From assembly GCA_020629315.1 (NCBI GenBank), contig JAHDDO010000006.1:1-64000 (forward strand): 64,000 nt of DNA, in the 5' to 3' direction. How positions within the stretch are numbered: position 1 is the stretch's first letter; each line of letters begins with the position of its first letter. Position numbers and translations under genes: made by a program. The stretch is from Saprospiraceae bacterium (lineage in GTDB: Bacteria; Bacteroidota; Bacteroidia; Chitinophagales; Saprospiraceae). Under the pieces are notes generated by a model. That model saw only the letters and a program-made list of their open reading frames with translations, ran no database searches and was not told the origin of the DNA. Positions 8,920 to 17,324 of this stretch are shown piece after piece.

Positions 8920-9831
8920 TCACTTTTTAAACATCATGTAGAAAGGAATATGCAATCTTGACGCCCATGATCGCTCATCATGGGCGTCGCCTGGAAAAAT
9001 CATTGACTGTATTTGATTTGCTAAATAGCCATGCGCTTGGTATAGAGAGTCAACTTTATTTTGCGGGCTTGCATACAGTGCATCTAAGGTTTGGTCACCT
9101 CGATCATAATATAACTTTAGGTCCTTTGTTAGGTCTACCTTGCTGTCCAAGTATTGTAAAAAAGCAGCAGGGATCGGGTTCTTTTCCAAACTAAAGGTGC
9201 CTGGCCAATGCGTAGACATACAGATAGCCCGCCCAAAAACATTTGGATATTCGTAAGCAGCATACATAGAAATAAGGCCGCCCATGCTAGAACCCGCAAC
9301 CACCGTGTTTTCTCGGTCTTGTAGCGTATTATATGTGCTATCAACAAATGGTTTTAGCTCCTCAACTAGAAACCTTAGATAATCGTCAGAATAGGGCATG
9401 CGACTAAAAAGTCGTTTCCCTGGCTCTCTATCTATTTGGTCCAATGTAATTCGTTCCTCCGCTGATAAAGATAAATACACCTTCTCCGGAAAATACTCTG
9501 CATGTCTGTCAGGGTCTGCATTCCATACGCCTACAACGATTGGCATATGAATACTATCAGAAAGCATGAGTAATACTTCATCTACGGACCATTCTTGTTT
9601 ATTCCACGTGGTGGTGCTGTCAAAAAGCATCTGACCATCGTGCATGTACAGCACTGGATATGATTCCTTTTGGTTATAATCTGGCGGTAGCCAAATATCC
9701 ACATTTCGTTTAGCTATATACTTTGAGTCAAGCACATGGTTTATTATCTGCGCTGTTTTTTCCAATGGCCTTCTTGACGATTCACAAGACATACAGCAAG
9801 ACAGAATGCATAAAAGAGCTAAAATCCTCAT
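8920..9831 (-). CDS. Lipoprotein alpha/beta-hydrolase, esterase D / Fes-like
   Basis: This 303-aa predicted esterase has a lipobox (SCCMSC) near residue 16 and is probably attached to a membrane. The fold is the putative-esterase (enterochelin esterase/esterase D) type: DVVIWLPPDY-like opening (VDIWLPPDYNQ), YPVLYMHDGQMLF, nucleophile elbow GSSMGGLIS and a late His in PGDAHDERSW. Substrate is unknown; siderophore esters or acyl sugars are typical for the family. Its start overlaps the stop of the upstream cupin gene (ATGA), so the two are translationally coupled. Confidence 0.83.
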   Translation of the reverse strand: MRILALLCILSCCMSCESSRRPLEKTAQIINHVLDSKYIAKRNVDIWLPPDYNQKESYPVLYMHDGQMLFDSTTTWNKQEWSVDEVLLMLSDSIHMPIVVGVWNADPDRHAEYFPEKVYLSLSAEERITLDQIDREPGKRLFSRMPYSDDYLRFLVEELKPFVDSTYNTLQDRENTVVAGSSMGGLISMYAAYEYPNVFGRAICMSTHWPGTFSLEKNPIPAAFLQYLDSKVDLTKDLKLYYDRGDQTLDALYASPQNKVDSLYQAHGYLANQIQSMIFPGDAHDERSWASRLHIPFYMMFKK

Positions 9832-10193
9832 TCTAATAGTTCATAGCATTGATCACTAAATGCAGGGGTGCAAAAGCAAAGGAATAGTAAATCGCCATCC
9901 CCTCTGTTAGTAATACGTTGTGGCACATCCTTGGGAATTCTAAATAAATCCCCTTTTGATAGTTCGTATCCAGACTCTTCGTTTAATTCCAAAAACCCCT
10001 CTCCTTCCAAAATAAGATATACTTCTACTGTATCCTTGAGTCTATGCCACGCGGTAGTAACCCCCGGTTCTACTCTAGCTCTTGCGATAGACTGACTACG
10101 ATCATCAGGATTGTTTAATAATTCAAGAATGTGACAGCGCTCCTCAGTATAAAATTCATCATCCTCAACTTGGGAATAATGATAGGGTTGCAT
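9828..10193 (-). CDS. Small cupin-domain protein
   Basis: This 121-aa single-domain cupin has the expected two motifs: G-x5-H region VEPGVTTAWHRLKDTVEVYLILEG (shown in part) and the second motif around LSKGDLFRIPKDVPQRI. One His of the usual metal set in motif 1 is present (AWHRL), while the second is replaced by an Asp-Thr pair. Metal binding is therefore uncertain. It could bind or isomerise a small ligand. It is coupled to the downstream esterase by an ATGA overlap. Confidence 0.78.
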   Translation of the reverse strand: MQPYHYSQVEDDEFYTEERCHILELLNNPDDRSQSIARARVEPGVTTAWHRLKDTVEVYLILEGEGFLELNEESGYELSKGDLFRIPKDVPQRITNRGDGDLLFLCFCTPAFSDQCYELLE

Positions 10194-10256
10194 AGTGTAG
10201 GCTTTTTATAAATATAGGGGTAAAATCCATTTATTAATTAGTAATATCGCAGCATA

Positions 10257-10937
10257 TTGTCTATTGTGAAGAAAGCACTTACAAGCCTGTTTTTCATTTT
10301 CCTTGCCTTTGATATTGTGAATATTGTAGGCGACTTCCCTTTCCGTATGGTGTCTAAGCCAACTATCATGACATTACTCATGATTTATTACATCGTTTTC
10401 TCACCCAAGGCGAGCTCCATAATACTTACCGCTTTGATCTTCTCTTTGTTTGGAGATATCTTCTTGTTATTCGATCAAGGTTTTTTGTTAGGCATGGCTA
10501 GTTTTTTTATTACACATCTACTCTACAGTGTTTACTTTTCTTTTCAAAAAGACAAGCTCTATCGCGATCATTTTATTGGTATGGGATTATTAGGTGTTTT
10601 ATTAGCTGCCTTTTGGTACGTGGTCGGCCCTACGGTGCCAGGTGAATTTAAAATACCCATGATAGCCTACAGTGGTATACTTGCCATGATGGTGCTCTTT
10701 GCCCTGATGCGTCGACGAATCGTTAGAGGGTATGGACGTGTATTACAAGGAAGTATCCTGTTTTTAATCTCTGATTTTTGTATTGCAATAGATACCTTTT
10801 ATAAGGATCACTCTTTATTCGACCCTATAATAATGATGCTGTATGGTCTAGGGCAGTTCCTAATCATTGATGGTATTATACAATACCAACAAACGCAAGT
10901 GAAAAAGGAAAAAGGATCTACTCCGCTTCCTTCCTAA
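10257..10937 (+). CDS. Lysoplasmalogenase / YhhN family membrane protein
   Basis: This protein of about 226 aa has eight predicted transmembrane helices and the YhhN/TMEM86 signatures: KPTIMTLLM near the start, [24 protein letters not shown] and [10 protein letters not shown]. Members hydrolyse the vinyl-ether bond of lysoplasmalogen; that activity here is family inference. The first possible start is TTG at 10257. A GTG at 10266 ([10 protein letters not shown]) is equally plausible. The 3' end overlaps the convergent thrS gene by 20 bp. Confidence 0.8.
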   Translation: MSIVKKALTSLFFIFLAFDIVNIVGDFPFRMVSKPTIMTLLMIYYIVFSPKASSIILTALIFSLFGDIFLLFDQGFLLGMASFFITHLLYSVYFSFQKDKLYRDHFIGMGLLGVLLAAFWYVVGPTVPGEFKIPMIAYSGILAMMVLFALMRRRIVRGYGRVLQGSILFLISDFCIAIDTFYKDHSLFDPIIMMLYGLGQFLIIDGIIQYQQTQVKKEKGSTPLPS

Positions 10938-12840
10938 AATGCACGACAAAATCCGGGATGGACATTGAACCTAAATCCCCCTCTCCTTGTCGCCTAACGG
11001 CCACAGAATTATTGGCAATTTCCTGCTCTCCTACAATTAAAAGGAATGGAATTTTTTTAACCTCATTATCTCGAATTTTCTTGCCAATGGTTTCATTTCG
11101 ATCGTCCACAAAACCTCTAACATCCTCAAGGTCCAAGGCTTTTTTCACCTCTTCTGCATAAGGTAGAAACTTATTATCCACCGGTATTAATACGTACTGC
11201 TCAGGAAGCAACCATAGCGGAAACTTGCCCGCCGTATGTTCGATGAGAATACTCATAAATCGCTCCATCGAACCGAATGGCGCCCGGTGAATCATAACCG
11301 GTCTATGCTTTTCATTATCAGCACCAATGTACTCTAGACCAAATCGTTCAGGTAAATTATAGTCCACTTGGATGGTTCCTAACTGCCACGAACGACCCAG
11401 TGCGTCTTTGATCATAAAGTCAAGTTTAGGACCATAAAAAGCGGCTTCACCCTCTACCTTTTCTGCATTCAGTCCTGCAGATTCCACTGCTTCGATAATG
11501 GCGTTTTCTGCTGACTCCCAGTTTGAGTCAGAACCGATATACTTATCTGGATCATTGGGATCTCTTAGTGAAATCTGTGCTGTGAACTCTTCAAAACCTA
11601 GTTTATCTAACACTTTGGTAGTAAGGTCCAGGGCATCCAAAAACTCGCCTTTTACCTGTTCTGGGGTACAAAAGATATGCGCATCATCTTGAGTAAACCC
11701 TCGCACTCTGGATAAGCCATGAAGCTCACCACTTTGCTCATATCGATATACTGTTCCAAATTCGCCGATCCGTAAAGGGAGCTCTTTGTATGAGTGTGGT
11801 TTGTTTCCGTAAATTTCACAATGATGAGGACAATTCATTGGTTTCAATAAAAACTCTTCTCCGTCTCTAGGCGTCTTTATGGGTTGAAATGAATCCTCAC
11901 CATACTTCGCATAATGTCCTGAGGTCTCATATAAATGTTTGTGTCCGATGTGAGGCGTAATCACCATTTGGTATCCTCGCTTCTCTTGTTCTCTTCTTAG
12001 GAACTGTTGTAATCGTTCTCTCACCTGGGTGCCTTTTGGCAACCAGATAGGTAGCCCGGATCCCACTTTTTCAGAAAACATAAACAACTCCATTTCTGCA
12101 CCTAGCTTTCTATGGTCTCGCTTCTTTGCTTCTTCTAATAAAGCTAGATATTCTTTAAGTTCTTTTTGCTTTGGAAAGGTAATCCCATAAATCCGAGTCA
12201 TTTGTTTACGGCTCTCATCTCCTCTCCAATACGCTCCTGCTATATTTAAAAGCTTTACTGCTTTGATCGTCGAGGTATTAGGTATATGTGGTCCCCTACA
12301 TAGATCCGTGAACCCTCCTTGTGTGTAAAACGTAATTGAGCCGTCTTCCAAATCTTGAAGAAGCTCTAATTTATATTCATCATCTTTCTCGGTAAAATAC
12401 TGTATCGCTTCATCCTTAGACACCTCTTTTCTGCTAAAGCTATTTTTCTCTCTAGCCAGCTCCAGCATCTTATTTTCAATCTTTTCTAAATCAGCCGGTG
12501 TAAACGATTTGTCTCCGGTATCTATATCATAATAGAAGCCATTTTCTATAGATGGTCCAATGCCAAATTTGGTTCCAGGATATAATGCTTCTATAGCTTC
12601 TGCCATTAGGTGTGCCGAAGAGTGCCAATAGGTGGCTTTCCCTTCCTTATCTCGCCAGGTGTATAAGCTGAGTTCTGCATCGTGGTTTATAGGACGGTCA
12701 GCGTCCCAAACCTCACCATTTACATTCGCAGATAATACATTTCGAGCCAGGCCTTCGCTTATTGATAAAGCGATATCCATTGCAGTGCTTCCTGCTTCAT
12801 ACTCTCTTACTGCGCCATCGGGAAAAGTAATCTTAATCAT
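10918..12840 (-). CDS. thrS: Threonyl-tRNA synthetase
   Basis: This 640-aa cytoplasmic enzyme charges tRNA-Thr. Domain order is the full bacterial one: TGS domain (about 1-61), editing domain with [11 protein letters not shown], class II catalytic core (about 240-530) with [12 protein letters not shown] zinc-site Cys/His and motif 3 [11 protein letters not shown], and an anticodon-binding domain (about 535-640). Length is typical. It is divergent from the 473-aa secreted protein; a TAnnTTTG element lies about 24 bp before the start. The last codons overlap the convergent lysoplasmalogenase gene. Confidence 0.97.
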   Translation of the reverse strand: MIKITFPDGAVREYEAGSTAMDIALSISEGLARNVLSANVNGEVWDADRPINHDAELSLYTWRDKEGKATYWHSSAHLMAEAIEALYPGTKFGIGPSIENGFYYDIDTGDKSFTPADLEKIENKMLELAREKNSFSRKEVSKDEAIQYFTEKDDEYKLELLQDLEDGSITFYTQGGFTDLCRGPHIPNTSTIKAVKLLNIAGAYWRGDESRKQMTRIYGITFPKQKELKEYLALLEEAKKRDHRKLGAEMELFMFSEKVGSGLPIWLPKGTQVRERLQQFLRREQEKRGYQMVITPHIGHKHLYETSGHYAKYGEDSFQPIKTPRDGEEFLLKPMNCPHHCEIYGNKPHSYKELPLRIGEFGTVYRYEQSGELHGLSRVRGFTQDDAHIFCTPEQVKGEFLDALDLTTKVLDKLGFEEFTAQISLRDPNDPDKYIGSDSNWESAENAIIEAVESAGLNAEKVEGEAAFYGPKLDFMIKDALGRSWQLGTIQVDYNLPERFGLEYIGADNEKHRPVMIHRAPFGSMERFMSILIEHTAGKFPLWLLPEQYVLIPVDNKFLPYAEEVKKALDLEDVRGFVDDRNETIGKKIRDNEVKKIPFLLIVGEQEIANNSVAVRRQGEGDLGSMSIPDFVVHFRKEAE

Positions 12841-12863
12841 ATATCACGTATTCAATTGACATG

Positions 12864-12871
12864 CAAAAATA
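12864..12871 (-). promoter_or_regulatory. Putative -7 element (TATTTTTG) of thrS promoter
   Basis: On the minus strand this reads TATTTTTG, matching the Bacteroidota TAnnTTTG consensus. It would start a short leader ahead of the thrS ATG at 12840. No clear -33 TTTG was found, so support is moderate. Confidence 0.4.
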
Positions 12872-13020
12872 GCAGGTTTGCTAAGAAAAATCAGTGATAT
12901 ATAAAGTCATATTACAACTTTTCGTTATTCGTAAGATAAATCACTACCTTCAACTTCCTAAAGTTTTATTAATTCAGGTAATTTTTGAGTCCTTCTTAGC
13001 TCACATTCGTTACTATAATT

Positions 13021-14442
13021 ATGAGCCGAAAAATCATGCTTTCCATACTGTCGTTGCTGTTTTGCTTTCAGGCTTACAGTCAAAATACAGATCAGCTATT
13101 AGACAATCTGAATAACCAAATATTATTCATTAATGATGGTATTCATGGATTGATTCTCGCACATATTGTATTTGAGAATTATAATCAGAATTTAAATAAG
13201 TATGTCGACCTAGATGTGGACTCGACGTATGCTGGCTTAAGTAATCAAGTCATTGATGCTGCTAACATTTTTTCCGACTTAACGAGTTATCCTGAATATA
13301 AAGTCACACCTATCACTCGATATGAAGAACTGATTAAAGATCCGATGACACCGGCAAATACTCTGAAGTATTTAAAGGTGGGAATGAATCAATTAAACGA
13401 GATAAATCGTATGCGTTTTGTTATCGAAAAGTATCTTGAAAGCCATGATTTAAGAGATCGGTCAAATGTTTATGGCGCTTACGAATTATTAGAAGAGTGT
13501 GTCACATTGTTTGAGGAGTACTACCAAACTATTCAAAACCATTACGAAGAAATTAGAAAGGTCTATAATGACAAATCCATCCCGATTGGTCAGCATGAAA
13601 AACTCTATGTTCGTTTCTCAAAGGTGCAAATGGCAAATAAAGCCATCTTGGACGCTATTCGAGCAAAGACAGACTTTGGTTTTGAGGCACTAATAGTAAA
13701 GCTGGGTAAAGAATACATCAATCTTAAAGAATATATAGCCGGCGATGGTGCCATGTATGGTGCTGTAGCTCGGCATCCGTTCATTTATTCGAAAATCGAA
13801 AACTCTATTGATGATGCTAAGGCATTCTATGAAACGGCAGATGTTCCCAAACGGAGAAAGCTTCATGGTAAATTCTATTATTATTATAATGATGAAATGC
13901 TATCTCATTTTAACAGGTACAACAATGGTTTTGTCCAGAAGATGAATGACTTTATTACTAAGTATGACATCAACGGATTATATCTCATGGAGATGCCTAG
14001 ATACCTAAAAGTAGTTTATCCAGAAGTATTAGACACTGTTGATCATATTGTAGCTAGTGATCCTCGAATCGATATAATCCCAAAGAAGCTAAAGAATAGA
14101 AAGATCAAAGAAAGCAGTTACACTATAATCAGCGATACGCAAGAGTTTACCATAAAGCTATATGACCATAAAGTTCAAGATGGGGATATTGTCTCTATAA
14201 ACTTTAATGGGGACTGGATACTTGAAAAGCATTCTATTGAATCTAAGCCTACTGAGCTGAAGTTATTTTTGAATGAAGAAGGAAAGAATTACTTATTGCT
14301 TCATGCGGTTAATGAAGGTAGACGTCCGCCTAACACTATGGCTATGAAGTATACTGTAAATGGAGAACAAAAAGAAATAAGCTTAAGCTCTGATTTAGAT
14401 ACGAGCGAACTTATTGAAATCGAATACAAACCGGCTCAATAA
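13021..14442 (+). CDS. Secreted protein of unknown function with C-terminal beta domain
   Basis: This 473-aa protein has a clean signal peptide (residues 1-20, cleavage after AYS). Residues ~25-300 look largely helical, with many charged heptad-like stretches (LLEECVTLFEEYYQTIQNHYEEIR in part). The last ~100 residues form a beta domain with the phrases KVQDGDIVSINFNGDWIL, NYLLLHAVNEG and PPNTM. This domain recurs at the ends of many Bacteroidota secreted proteins. There is no T9SS signal, so it is probably periplasmic. No enzyme motif is visible. Its stop codon merges with the terminator shared with the YceI gene. Confidence 0.72.
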   Translation: MSRKIMLSILSLLFCFQAYSQNTDQLLDNLNNQILFINDGIHGLILAHIVFENYNQNLNKYVDLDVDSTYAGLSNQVIDAANIFSDLTSYPEYKVTPITRYEELIKDPMTPANTLKYLKVGMNQLNEINRMRFVIEKYLESHDLRDRSNVYGAYELLEECVTLFEEYYQTIQNHYEEIRKVYNDKSIPIGQHEKLYVRFSKVQMANKAILDAIRAKTDFGFEALIVKLGKEYINLKEYIAGDGAMYGAVARHPFIYSKIENSIDDAKAFYETADVPKRRKLHGKFYYYYNDEMLSHFNRYNNGFVQKMNDFITKYDINGLYLMEMPRYLKVVYPEVLDTVDHIVASDPRIDIIPKKLKNRKIKESSYTIISDTQEFTIKLYDHKVQDGDIVSINFNGDWILEKHSIESKPTELKLFLNEEGKNYLLLHAVNEGRRPPNTMAMKYTVNGEQKEISLSSDLDTSELIEIEYKPAQ

Positions 14443-14467
14443 AAAAGGATGGCCATTGGACCACCCT
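14441..14467 (-). terminator. Intrinsic terminator of the YceI gene
   Basis: Read on the minus strand, AGGGTGG pairs with CCATCCT (one G-U pair) around an eight-base loop and is followed by a T-run. That T-run is the A6 overlapping the stop codon of the convergent 473-aa gene. Confidence 0.65.
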
Positions 14468-14494
14468 CTTATAAATCGTATGTCGTTTCAATAA

Positions 14495-15181
14495 TTACTG
14501 TGTTGCAACCACTGATAAGCTCAATGAAATATTATCATTGATTACTTTATCCTTTAAGCCATCAAATATTTTAGCTGAACCATAGTTAACACCCCATTTG
14601 GTTCTATCTATTTTGAATTCTGGTGTATTTACAGATACAACACCATTATTGCTATCTATACTTGCTTTAAACCCTACTTGCTCTGTGATACCTTTGATTG
14701 TAAGGTCACCATATACAAGATGTGAAGCATTTTCATCATTTGCTAGTTTAGCAACTTTGGTGATTTTAAACGCTGCTGTTGGAAATTTCGCTACATTAAA
14801 AAAGTGATCCTCTTCGCCTTCATCACGCATGCCTTTTAAGTGAGCTTCTAATCCGGCTTTAGAGTCGCCTTCTAAGTCAGTAACGGTAATTGAATTCATA
14901 TCGATAACTATGTCACCTGATACAATCTCGCCATTATCAATATTTAATTTACCATTCTTAATATTAATGGTTCCACTATGAGCTCCTGTTGGTTTTGATC
15001 CTTCCCAGTTAACTCTACTTTTTTCTGAAGAAACCTGGTAAACACTAGTCGCACCAGTTGCTGCGTTTGTGCTTTCTTCTACTTTCGTAGTATCAGCCGC
15101 TGCAGGTTTACTATCATTTTTACACGCTGCAAATAGCACTAAAAATGATAAAACGGGTATGTATTTTAATATACCTTTCAT
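14495..15181 (-). CDS. YceI-family lipoprotein
   Basis: This 228-aa lipoprotein has its lipobox at FAACK (Cys20). A low-complexity linker precedes a YceI-like lipocalin-fold domain (about 47-228). Signatures include SRVNWEGSKPTGAHSGTI, GDIVIDMNSI, HLKGMRD/FFNVAKFPTAAFKI and LTIKGITEQVGF. The family binds isoprenoid-like lipids such as polyprenols; the ligand here is unknown. It has its own promoter-like element in the short gap after the MerR gene and its own terminator, so it is probably monocistronic. Confidence 0.9.
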   Translation of the reverse strand: MKGILKYIPVLSFLVLFAACKNDSKPAAADTTKVEESTNAATGATSVYQVSSEKSRVNWEGSKPTGAHSGTINIKNGKLNIDNGEIVSGDIVIDMNSITVTDLEGDSKAGLEAHLKGMRDEGEEDHFFNVAKFPTAAFKITKVAKLANDENASHLVYGDLTIKGITEQVGFKASIDSNNGVVSVNTPEFKIDRTKWGVNYGSAKIFDGLKDKVINDNISLSLSVVATQ

Positions 15182-15214
15182 GAATAAAATGATTGAATTT
15201 TATGAACAATAGTT

Positions 15215-15222
15215 CAAAGATA
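15215..15222 (-). promoter_or_regulatory. Putative -7 element (TATCTTTG) of the YceI gene
   Basis: The minus strand reads TATCTTTG, an exact TAnnTTTG match, about 34 bp before the YceI ATG and inside the 49-bp gap after the MerR stop. This points to independent transcription of the YceI gene. Confidence 0.45.
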
Positions 15223-15230
15223 AAAGAATA

Positions 15231-16112
15231 TTAGTGGGACAGATTAAGGTATTTTTCGATATCCATGAAGCTGTTCAGTATGACACACTTCTCTGTGGCT
15301 TGTAGTTCTTGCCTTACGGGTTGGTAGCCAGATATAATGAGTTTACAATCAATTCCTTTTAAAATGGCATCAATGTAAGGCTGTAATGGCTGGCTTTCGA
15401 AGCCGTCGTTTATTAAAGTAAAAATATACTCTGGCTTTATAATCCTGTGGGCATTTAAAATATCTGTCAAATTTATGTCCTTACCCAGGTTAACCACTTC
15501 ATATCCGTTTTTCTTGAGGAGATAGTGAAGAATATATAAACTCAATTCGTGGTTTTCGTTTTCAGGAAGATAGATAATAAATTTCCCTTTGATATCGGCC
15601 TCTACTAATTTTAGATCATTAATAGCCACTATTGATTTTCGCAATAAAATCTGGCTGACAAAGCGTTCATGAACACCCGAGATAGAGCCGGCAATCCACA
15701 TGACCCACAGTTTTTCTAAAAGCGGATTTATTATCTCTCTTATGGTCCGTTCGAAACCAATTTGCTTGATATGGTGGTCGAAAATATGACTGAGATTTTT
15801 GCCATCTAATTCCAAAATGGCAAAGGTTATGGCGTCTATCTGGTTTTCGAATTGAGCGTCTACTTTCGAAATTTCCGCCGCAATTCTCTTTCTATCTTCT
15901 TGTGTTAAACAAGCGATCTTGGATATCTTATACCCATTCTTATTTAAATAGGTAATGTTCATGATATCCTTGAGGTCTTCTTCGAGATAGTATCGAATAT
16001 TCGTCTTAGTACGTTTAGGCTTCAGGATACTATATCTTTTTTCCCAAATCCGCAACGTATGCGCCTTGACCCCGGTCAATTTTTCTATATCTTTTATGGA
16101 ATAGACAACCAT
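15231..16112 (-). CDS. MerR-family regulator with degenerate B12-binding fold (CarH/LitR-like)
   Basis: This 293-aa protein has an N-terminal MerR winged helix (VYSIKDIEKLTGVKAHTLRIWEKRY), a four-helix cap domain (about 80-165) and a Rossmann-like cobalamin-binding domain (about 175-290). Relatives use adenosylcobalamin as a light sensor to control carotenoid and stress genes. Two ligand motifs look altered: the cap has W139 then H148-E149-R150 where W-x9-E-H is usual, and the Rossmann motif reads N187-H188-E-L-S191 where an HxxG is usual. B12 binding is therefore doubtful. It is divergent from bshA with a 62-bp spacer. Confidence 0.85.
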   Translation of the reverse strand: MVVYSIKDIEKLTGVKAHTLRIWEKRYSILKPKRTKTNIRYYLEEDLKDIMNITYLNKNGYKISKIACLTQEDRKRIAAEISKVDAQFENQIDAITFAILELDGKNLSHIFDHHIKQIGFERTIREIINPLLEKLWVMWIAGSISGVHERFVSQILLRKSIVAINDLKLVEADIKGKFIIYLPENENHELSLYILHYLLKKNGYEVVNLGKDINLTDILNAHRIIKPEYIFTLINDGFESQPLQPYIDAILKGIDCKLIISGYQPVRQELQATEKCVILNSFMDIEKYLNLSH

Positions 16113-16174
16113 ATGATATATTCTCTTGTTTTCTTTATACGTTTAATCTAAAACTATTTTTAAAGTTTATTTGC

Positions 16175-17320
16175 ATGAAAATCGGAATAGTATGCTATCC
16201 TACATATGGCGGAAGCGGCGTTGTAGCTACAGAATTAGGTATAGCATTAGCCAATAAAGGGCATAAGATCCATTTTATTTCCTACAAGAAACCTGCTAGG
16301 CTTAACAAGTATTATCAAGGAATTGTTTTCCATGAGGTCACATCTATGGAATATCCATTGTTTGAGCATAGTCCATATGAAACAGCCTTGGCGAGTAAAC
16401 TAGTTGACGTTATTCTAAATGAAGATCTTGATATTTTACATGTACACTATGCTATTCCACATGCCTCTGTTGCTTTTATGGCAAAGCAAATTGCCGCTAG
16501 TAAAGGCAAGATTATTCCTGTAGTAACCACTCTTCATGGTACAGATATAACACTAGTGGGTACCGATCCTTCTTATGCACCCGTGGTTGAGTTTAGTATT
16601 AATCACTCTGATGGTGTAACAGCTGTAAGTTCATTCTTAAAACAAGCCACTGAAGAACGTTTCAATGTCACTACAGATATAAATGTAATTTACAATTTTG
16701 TAGATACTGAAAAGTTTAATGAACACGGCAACCTGTCTTTGCGGCGGTCATTTGCGGAAGATCATCAGAAAATACTTGTGCATGTATCGAACTTCAGAAA
16801 AGTAAAGCGCGTCCAAGATATACTTAACGCATTTCCAAAAATCAACAGTACTATCGATTGTAAATTGATCATGGTTGGAGATGGTCCTGAACGAAAGTCC
16901 TTAGAAGAGACGTGTAGAAAAGAAGGCTTGTGTACTGATGTTCATTTTCTAGGTAAGCAGGATGCAGTAAATCAATTACTAGCTATTTCAGATGTGTTTT
17001 TACTGCCGAGTGCGAATGAAAGCTTTGGCCTTGCCGCTTTAGAAGCCATGGCTTGTGGCTTACCCGTTGTTTCCTCCAATGCCGGTGGTTTGCCTGAGGT
17101 AAATATTCATGGTAAAACAGGGTTTGTTCATACTATTGGAGACACGCATATGCTTGCGTCGCATTGCATTAGCTTATTGCAGGATAGAGCCTTATATGAT
17201 GAGATGTCTAAAAATGCAAAAGCTCAGTTGTCTAACTTTTCCATCCAAGAGATACTTACTAAGTATGAGAACTTTTATGTAAGTACTATTGAAAAAACTA
17301 AACAACCGAGCTTCCTATAA
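16175..17320 (+). CDS. bshA: N-acetyl-alpha-D-glucosaminyl L-malate synthase (bacillithiol step 1)
   Basis: This 381-aa GT4 glycosyltransferase joins UDP-GlcNAc to L-malate, the first step of bacillithiol synthesis. The start [22 protein letters not shown] is characteristic of BshA. Further family marks are [21 protein letters not shown], the donor site VGDGPER and [14 protein letters not shown]. Length matches the family. No bshB/bshC is in the window. It ends 4 bp from the end of the convergent SprB-repeat gene. Confidence 0.93.
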   Translation: MKIGIVCYPTYGGSGVVATELGIALANKGHKIHFISYKKPARLNKYYQGIVFHEVTSMEYPLFEHSPYETALASKLVDVILNEDLDILHVHYAIPHASVAFMAKQIAASKGKIIPVVTTLHGTDITLVGTDPSYAPVVEFSINHSDGVTAVSSFLKQATEERFNVTTDINVIYNFVDTEKFNEHGNLSLRRSFAEDHQKILVHVSNFRKVKRVQDILNAFPKINSTIDCKLIMVGDGPERKSLEETCRKEGLCTDVHFLGKQDAVNQLLAISDVFLLPSANESFGLAALEAMACGLPVVSSNAGGLPEVNIHGKTGFVHTIGDTHMLASHCISLLQDRALYDEMSKNAKAQLSNFSIQEILTKYENFYVSTIEKTKQPSFL

Positions 17321-17324
17321 TATA

